Shown: one piece after another, positions 6,421 to 9,862 of the stretch
Position numbering within the stretch: position 1 is the first letter of the stretch
Layout of the letters: each line of letters opens with the position of its first letter
NCBI GenBank assembly: GCA_012962595.1
Contig: DTXE01000357.1
Location: 1 to 9,862 of the forward strand
Direction: 5' to 3'
Origin: Syntrophaceae bacterium
GTDB lineage: Bacteria; Desulfobacterota; DTXE01
DNA: 9,862 nucleotides
Made by a program: the position numbers and the translations under genes
The notes under the pieces: generated by a model
What the model saw: only the letters and a program-made list of their open reading frames with translations
The model's database searches: none
What the model was told of the DNA's origin: nothing

Positions 6421-7767
6421 CTATTGCGCCTTTAATTCTTCGGGGATATATAAACATGGCACAAGTATTTCGCTCATGAATTTAACATGCATATCGAGCT
6501 TATAGTAACTAACGATATCCTCCATACCACTATGACAATTGTGGCAAGGGGTTACTACCACCTTGGCCCCTGTAGCCTTCAACTGCTCTGCCTTTACTCT
6601 ATTTCCTAACATCCGCGTCATCTTATAGGGTGGACCACAGTTGATCACACCACCCCCTGCACAACAGCAGTAATTATGCTCACGATTGGGATACATTTCT
6701 CTAAAATCCTCACACATAGCATTCATAACATACCGGGCCATCTCATGTAGGCCCCTTCCTCTAATAACATTGCACGGGTCATGTAAGGTAATGGGTTCTT
6801 TAAACTTCTTGGCAATCTTTATCTTTCCATCTCTCAGCAATTCATAATAATACTGAATGGCATGGATTACTGGGATAGGGTACATCTTCCAGCCCAACCA
6901 CCTATTGCCCACATCGTAAATGGAGCGAAATGCATGTCCACATTCACCCATGACTATCTTTTTTACCTTGAGCCTCATGGCTGCCTCAAAATGGGCCCTT
7001 TTTACCCGCCCCATAACATCCCAATCACCTGAATACATAGCCATATCACTATTATCCCAACCATCGGTAGCAGGATAAGTCCAATCAATACCTGCCACTT
7101 TAAAAATAATGGCCATATTAGCCATAAGATGCGCTAGAAATTTGGGCTCTGGACCAATGACGGAGTACATAACCTCTGCCCCCTCTTTGTCGATAGGTAT
7201 CCTAACACTAGGTACCGTATACCCTGCCTCCTCTTCCTGCCATTGGACCGTGTCTATCCACTCGTCCTGCTTTACCCACATCTGATTCATGGTCACAGCG
7301 TGACTGTGAGCTGTATCCTGGAGATATAGAGGGGTTACCCCTAGAAAGTGACATATGCGCCGGACGGTGAGCATCATGTAAGCGATATCAATGCCAAAGG
7401 GGCAAAACATGCTACAACGCTTGCATACATTACAGTCGGTATAGGCAATCAGTGCTGCCTGTCTTATAAACTCTGGGCTTACCCTACCCTTTTTTCTTAG
7501 CATCTCCCCTATGGTATTCTTAACCTTACCTGCTGGGGCATAATAGGGATCACCATCATGCGATAGATAATAATGGCAGGCAGTGGAACATAGCCCGCAG
7601 TGAATACAGGTATCAACATATGTCTTTAAGCGGGCCCCACCCTCTTCCTTCAATACTCGGTTTATCACCTTCTCTATCTTGTCTGGGGTAAGCCTCTTTA
7701 TAGGCTGGTCTACACCTGGATCTTCTATCTTTCGTTCTTGTTCTGGTGCAACTATAGCTATAGCCAT
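6421..7767 (-). CDS. TmcB/HdrD-like iron-sulfur protein (CCG domain)
   Basis: The 448-residue protein has an N-terminal 2x[4Fe-4S] ferredoxin domain (C54, C57, C60, C64 and C112, C115, C118, C122) and a C-terminal cysteine-rich CCG module: HDPCN at 329-333, the C-C-C-A-GGG run at 367-373 and PCHNCHSG at 407-414. Such modules hold the unusual cluster of HdrB/HdrD-type heterodisulfide reductases; the first CCG repeat is reduced to ECGH at 275-278. The sequence matches best what I know of TmcB, the cytoplasmic subunit of the Tmc electron-transfer complex of sulfate reducers, with DsrK and HmcF as more distant alternatives. There are no membrane segments. CCTCCT at 7775-7780 (AGGAGG on this strand) sets the ATG. 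It stands alone, with no tmcA, tmcC or tmcD next to it, and converges on the MBL gene. A strong sigma54-like element lies upstream at 7941-7956. Confidence 0.82.
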   Translation of the reverse strand: MAIAIVAPEQERKIEDPGVDQPIKRLTPDKIEKVINRVLKEEGGARLKTYVDTCIHCGLCSTACHYYLSHDGDPYYAPAGKVKNTIGEMLRKKGRVSPEFIRQAALIAYTDCNVCKRCSMFCPFGIDIAYMMLTVRRICHFLGVTPLYLQDTAHSHAVTMNQMWVKQDEWIDTVQWQEEEAGYTVPSVRIPIDKEGAEVMYSVIGPEPKFLAHLMANMAIIFKVAGIDWTYPATDGWDNSDMAMYSGDWDVMGRVKRAHFEAAMRLKVKKIVMGECGHAFRSIYDVGNRWLGWKMYPIPVIHAIQYYYELLRDGKIKIAKKFKEPITLHDPCNVIRGRGLHEMARYVMNAMCEDFREMYPNREHNYCCCAGGGVINCGPPYKMTRMLGNRVKAEQLKATGAKVVVTPCHNCHSGMEDIVSYYKLDMHVKFMSEILVPCLYIPEELKAQ

Positions 7768-7940
7768 AATATATCCTCCTAGTTTTAAACCTCTAATAAT
7801 TTGTGTTTTCTTTACTCAAATTCTTTTGCTCTAGCGATATATCAATTTTTATCCTAAGCTTTTCTAAAGGCTGTATACGATTTAAAACCCGGGGGCCATT
7901 TTCATATCTTGCTGTCCTACAATGACCGTGAAAAGGCATA

Positions 7941-7956
7941 AGCATAATATGTGCCA
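7941..7956 (-). promoter_or_regulatory. Candidate sigma54 promoter for the TmcB-like gene
   Basis: Read on the reverse strand this is TGGCACATATTATGCT: a complete TGGCAC -24 box, exact GG-N10-GC spacing and a TGCT -12 core, matching 10 of 12 defined positions. The predicted start is near 7930, about 160 nt before the ATG at 7767. It is the best sigma54 match I found in the window. Confidence 0.6.
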
Positions 7957-8031
7957 GAGGGTTCCTTATTTGGATTATGCCCAAAATAGGGGGAGTAGGT
8001 ACTGGTGATTAATGAGTATGGAGTTGTATTG

Positions 8032-8047
8032 ATTGCAAAAATGCACC
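8032..8047. promoter_or_regulatory. Second copy of the ATTGCA-N4-TGCA inverted motif
   Basis: ATTGCAAAAATGCACC matches 12 of the first 14 bases of the palindrome at 447-462, keeping both TGCA half-sites with the same spacing but losing the last pair of bases. A further ATTGCA follows at 8053-8058. It lies about 109 bp upstream of the reverse and about 124 bp upstream of the forward predicted start, so one bound activator could serve both promoters. Confidence 0.45.
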
Positions 8048-8135
8048 TGAATCATTGCATATCTTGGGATTCTCCTATGCGCAAGTAAGCCTGAAGACTT
8101 GAGCTACCATACATTTAAGGATGTGTAACGGAAAG

Positions 8136-8151
8136 TGGTATAATTTATGCA
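8136..8151 (+). promoter_or_regulatory. Candidate sigma54 promoter (or extended -10) for the ferredoxin/PrmA-like operon
   Basis: TGGTATAATTTATGCA has GG-N10-GC spacing (GG 8137-8138, GC 8149-8150) and 8 of 12 sigma54 consensus positions. It agrees with 571-586 at 12 of 16 positions. It also contains a perfect extended -10 (TGGTATAAT) without a good -35, so a sigma70 reading is equally possible here. The leader to 8222 is about 60-70 nt. Confidence 0.5.
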
Positions 8152-8221
8152 TTTGTTAACTTATCTTTAATCTTGCAGCTTCCCAAGTTAGCGAAAAATA
8201 AAATCTCTTGGTGACAAAACC

Positions 8222-8584
8222 ATGCCTGCAATAATAGATAAAGAGAAATGCACCACATGCGGAGCATGTGTCGAGGCTTGTCCAGTAGAAGCCATCAGTC
8301 TCAATGACGTGGCCCACATAAACGGGGATAAATGTATAGAGTGTGGCACTTGTATAAGCGTATGCCCCAACAGGGCTATCACTTTAGAAGGGAGATTTGT
8401 TTTTCCTGCACCCCGATCTGGATATTCAGCTAGCAGGTACCTCTTTCTTTGTGGCCCAAAGGGCCATGAGGGTTTCATGTCAAAGGAAGAAATAGCCTTT
8501 TTGAAAGAGAGGTTGTCCTTTCTCAGGCAAAGGATGAAGGTAATTGACTGGCGTCTTAATGAGCTTGAAAAGGGAAGAAGATGA
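8222..8584 (+). CDS. 2x[4Fe-4S] ferredoxin with C-terminal coiled coil
   Basis: Residues 1-57 are a bacterial-type ferredoxin with two complete cluster motifs: CTTCGACVEACP (cysteines 10, 13, 16, 20) and CIECGTCISVCP (38, 41, 44, 48). A linker of about 30 residues is followed by a charged coiled coil at 87-118 (EEIAFLKERLSFLRQ, then IDWRLNELEK), so the protein is about twice the length of a plain ferredoxin. The coil matches that of the DUF5320-like protein at 945-1205, including FLKE, LR, M, IDxR and ELEK positions. GGTGA at 8210-8214, 7 nt before the ATG, fixes the start. The stop overlaps the next gene by 4 bp (ATGA). It is probably a cytoplasmic electron carrier tethered to the ORP-type complex; the tether is inference. 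Confidence 0.88.
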   Translation: MPAIIDKEKCTTCGACVEACPVEAISLNDVAHINGDKCIECGTCISVCPNRAITLEGRFVFPAPRSGYSASRYLFLCGPKGHEGFMSKEEIAFLKERLSFLRQRMKVIDWRLNELEKGRR

Positions 8585-9405
8585 GAAGGTGCCACAGTGA
8601 GGAAATTAAACAGATGATATATGATATGGTATTAAGCCCTGAGCAGAGATTGACACCTATTGATGTTGAAAGAAAAATTGCTGCGGAGACAGGAGTAGAT
8701 AGGAAGGCGGTGAGAATTGCTATTAAAGGGCTTATTGACTCGGGAGAGCTTGCATATACCTATTTTGGAAGTAGTTTTTTGGAGAGATCCTTTCATAAAC
8801 CTCTCCCAATTTCCAAAAGGATTGTAATCAAGCCTCCTAATAAAATGTATATACCTGAAGAGAGGAATAGGGATATTGTGATCGCCATAAATCTTGGGGT
8901 AGCCTTTGGCAATGGAAGACATCCAAGTACCTATCTTGTCCTGAGGGCTCTGGAGAGTCTTTTCTTAGACCAGGATTACTTTGTGGGCATGCGTTCCATA
9001 AGAGTATTGGATGTGGGAACAGGAACGGGCATCCTAGCCATAGCTGCAGCTAAACTTGGTGCCCATGAAATTATAGGAATTGATATCGACCGTCTTGCAC
9101 TGGCTGAGGCACTAGGCAATGTTGAGGTCAATGGTCTCACTGAACAAATAACCATTACCAGTACACCTTTGGAGGAAATAAAGGGTTCTTTTCAATTAAT
9201 TATGGCTAACATTGGCTACCATACCCTAGAAACGCTGTGCCCTCTTCTGGTATCAAGAATGAAGAAGAGGGGCCTGCTTATCCTTTCAGGCATTAAGTTA
9301 CATGAGTGGAAAGTCCTATTAAAAACTTACTTAGGATACGGCCTTACACCTTTGCAAACTGAAGCAGAACATAGTTGGGTATGTTCAGTTTTAAGGAAAA
9401 AGTAG
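8581..9405 (+). CDS. Winged-helix/PrmA-like SAM-dependent methyltransferase
   Basis: Residues about 8-62 look like a winged helix-turn-helix (TPIDVERKIAAETGVDRKAV, then a GLIDSGELAYTYFG wing). Residues about 95-274 are a class I methyltransferase of the PrmA (ribosomal protein L11) type: AFGNGRHPST where PrmA has FGTGxHxTT, motif I LDVGTGTGIL at 143-152, IDID at 167-170, MANIGYHTL at 208-216 and LLILSGI at 232-238. The normal PrmA N-terminal substrate-recruiting domain is absent and replaced by the winged helix, so I do not assign L11 as substrate. The gene is tightly coupled to the ferredoxin (4-bp overlap). It could methylate a partner of the neighbouring system or act with a nucleic acid; neither is shown. 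Confidence 0.8.
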   Translation: MRRCHSEEIKQMIYDMVLSPEQRLTPIDVERKIAAETGVDRKAVRIAIKGLIDSGELAYTYFGSSFLERSFHKPLPISKRIVIKPPNKMYIPEERNRDIVIAINLGVAFGNGRHPSTYLVLRALESLFLDQDYFVGMRSIRVLDVGTGTGILAIAAAKLGAHEIIGIDIDRLALAEALGNVEVNGLTEQITITSTPLEEIKGSFQLIMANIGYHTLETLCPLLVSRMKKRGLLILSGIKLHEWKVLLKTYLGYGLTPLQTEAEHSWVCSVLRKK

Positions 9406-9456
9406 TATTATCCTCCTTTATGCCATTGGAGTTTTACTATAGGCAAGGTCATTAGT

Positions 9457-9477
9457 CATCAGCCATTGATGTTTTTT
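9457..9477 (+). terminator. Weak intrinsic terminator after the methyltransferase gene
   Basis: CATCA (9457-9461) and TGATG (9467-9471) form a 5-bp stem with a 5-nt loop, followed directly by six T (9472-9477). It lies about 50 nt after the stop at 9405. The position and T-tract fit; the stem is short. Confidence 0.4.
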
Positions 9478-9624
9478 ACCACTGACCAAGACCATTTGAG
9501 TAATGACATTTACTTTAGGGATGGCAGCGATTAAAAAAATTACGAAAACCACATTGACAGCCAATCTATTAGGTGATATAGGAGTAAAACTTGCAATCTG
9601 CCTCCCTAAATAATAGGGAAATTG

Positions 9625-9652
9625 AAAAATAAAAAGCTCTCTATTACAGAGA
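9625..9652 (-). terminator. Weak intrinsic terminator for the reverse-strand ORF
   Basis: On the reverse strand TCTCT-GTAAT-AGAGA (9652-9638) is followed by GC and then TTTTTATTTTT (9635-9625). It sits about 33 nt past the stop of the reverse ORF ending at 9685, which is the expected place. The stem is only 5 bp. Confidence 0.4.
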
Positions 9653-9684
9653 AAAAATATCTAAATCATAGCTATATCAATAAT

Positions 9685-9861
9685 TTAAATAATTTTAGAA
9701 CTGCATACAAAAGTCGGGTGCATGATACTAATAAATGAGCAGCAAACCAACGTGTTAAACCTAAATAAATCATTGCCCTCAACGAGGGCAGAACCATCTA
9801 TCACATTAATAATCACAACAGCTTGTTTTAAGCGAGTTTTAAACTCATCAAAATCCCGATT
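9685..9861 (-). CDS. Unidentified partial ORF, C-terminal 58 residues
   Basis: The reverse frame is open from the right window edge to a TAA at 9685-9687. It begins NRDFDEFKTRLKQAVVIINV and continues IDGSALVEGNDLFRFNTLVC, then ends FVCSSKII. I do not recognise the family. In favour of a real gene end are protein-like composition in an AT-rich region and a terminator-like hairpin just beyond the stop. Against it, the length is short and the start is out of view. A 7-bp inverted repeat with a 3-nt loop (TGCCCTC 9774-9780, GAGGGCA 9784-9790) lies inside it. It could be the tail of a degraded mobile-element gene. Confidence 0.3.
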   Translation of the reverse strand, partial: NRDFDEFKTRLKQAVVIINVIDGSALVEGNDLFRFNTLVCCSFISIMHPTFVCSSKII

Positions 9862-9862
9862 A

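Larger units (their letters stand above)
7768..8221. other. Divergent intergenic region with regulatory elements
   Basis: This 454-bp stretch separates the reverse TmcB-like gene from the forward ferredoxin gene. It holds a sigma54-like element on each strand (7941-7956 reverse, 8136-8151 forward) and between them a near copy of the palindrome found at 447-462. I see no convincing protein gene or RNA gene in it. Confidence 0.6.
9406..9684. other. AT-rich non-coding stretch after the methyltransferase gene
   Basis: No convincing complete gene. It contains the two weak terminators listed separately, a 6-bp stem (TCCCTA 9603-9608 with TAGGGA 9614-9619) and a reverse-strand frame without stops from about 9675 to 9418 that lacks a usable start. 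That frame ends TDLAYSKTPMA-like (actual: TNDLAYSKTPMA) and is followed on the reverse strand by AGGAGG (9411-9416) with no start codon after it, which resembles a decayed operon edge. Confidence 0.4.

Noticed and set aside
7793..7984. Reverse-strand 63-codon ORF upstream of the TmcB-like gene
   Set aside because: It needs a TTG start without a ribosome binding site, matches no family I know, and overlaps the strongest sigma54-like promoter in the window.
9554..9582. sigma70-like promoter TTGACA-N17-TATAGG on the forward strand
   Set aside because: The -35 box and spacing are perfect, but it faces no recognisable gene: the sequence beyond is AT-rich with only a reverse-strand ORF. It could drive an unseen RNA, for which I have no support.
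9592..9607. Reverse-strand sigma54-like element AGGGAGGCAGATTGCA
   Set aside because: It reaches 9 of 12 consensus positions but lacks the T before GG, has no gene with a start codon downstream and no nearby palindrome. It shows that such scores can arise by chance, which tempers the other calls.
9521..9613. Forward 30-codon ORF beginning MAAIKKITKTTLTANLL
   Set aside because: Its only ribosome-binding-like bases touch the ATG, it is very short and it has no recognisable motif.
1..9862. CRISPR arrays, tRNA or rRNA genes, complete insertion sequences
   Set aside because: I found no regularly spaced repeats, no tRNA cloverleaf, no rRNA segments and no recognisable intact transposase with terminal inverted repeats.

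Overview
The window looks like part of a chromosome from a strictly anaerobic, probably sulfate-reducing bacterium of the Desulfobacterota/Thermodesulfobacteria type. The reasons are an orange-protein (ORP)-type gene cluster with a fused Mrp-ORP ATPase, two MinD-type ATPases carrying ferredoxin inserts, and an HdrD-like iron-sulfur protein closest to TmcB of the sulfate reducers' Tmc complex. The assignment rests on recognised protein families, not on a database search.

Layout. (1) Positions 1-447: a TrmO-type tRNA methyltransferase that runs off the left edge. (2) 448-684: an intergenic region with a perfect 16-bp palindrome, a sigma54-like -24/-12 element and a very strong ribosome binding site. 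(3) 685-5333: one forward operon encoding two small Gly/Met/Tyr-rich DUF5320-type proteins, an ORP/NifX-domain protein, MrpORP, two MinD-ferredoxin ATPases, a DUF5320-headed zinc-ribbon protein and an FmdB-type zinc ribbon. (4) 5359-5588: the broken remains of a NifU-like Fe-S scaffold gene. (5) 5590-6357: a metallo-beta-lactamase-fold protein. (6) 6421-7767, reverse strand: the TmcB/HdrD-like protein. (7) 7768-8221: a divergent intergenic region with one sigma54-like element on each strand and, between them, a near copy of the palindrome from region 2. (8) 8222-9405: a two-gene unit, a 2x[4Fe-4S] ferredoxin with a coiled-coil tail overlapping a winged-helix/PrmA-like methyltransferase. (9) 9406-9862: AT-rich sequence with weak terminators and an unidentified reverse-strand ORF that runs off the right edge.

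How it may work together. In Desulfovibrio vulgaris the ORP complex genes (ORP, MrpORP and two MinD-like Fe-S ATPases) are anaerobe-specific and are transcribed from divergent operons under sigma54 and a dedicated enhancer-binding protein. This window has the same core gene set in a different arrangement. My main inference is that the MrpORP operon, the ferredoxin/PrmA-like pair and the TmcB-like gene form one local regulon: all three have a sigma54-like element at the right place, and the two intergenic regions share a palindrome about 110-145 bp upstream of the predicted starts. Independent protein-level support is that the ferredoxin, one DUF5320 protein and the ORP-domain protein share the same type of C-terminal coiled coil, so they may assemble with each other. 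The system would assemble or carry a metal-sulfur cluster; its client is not known from this sequence.
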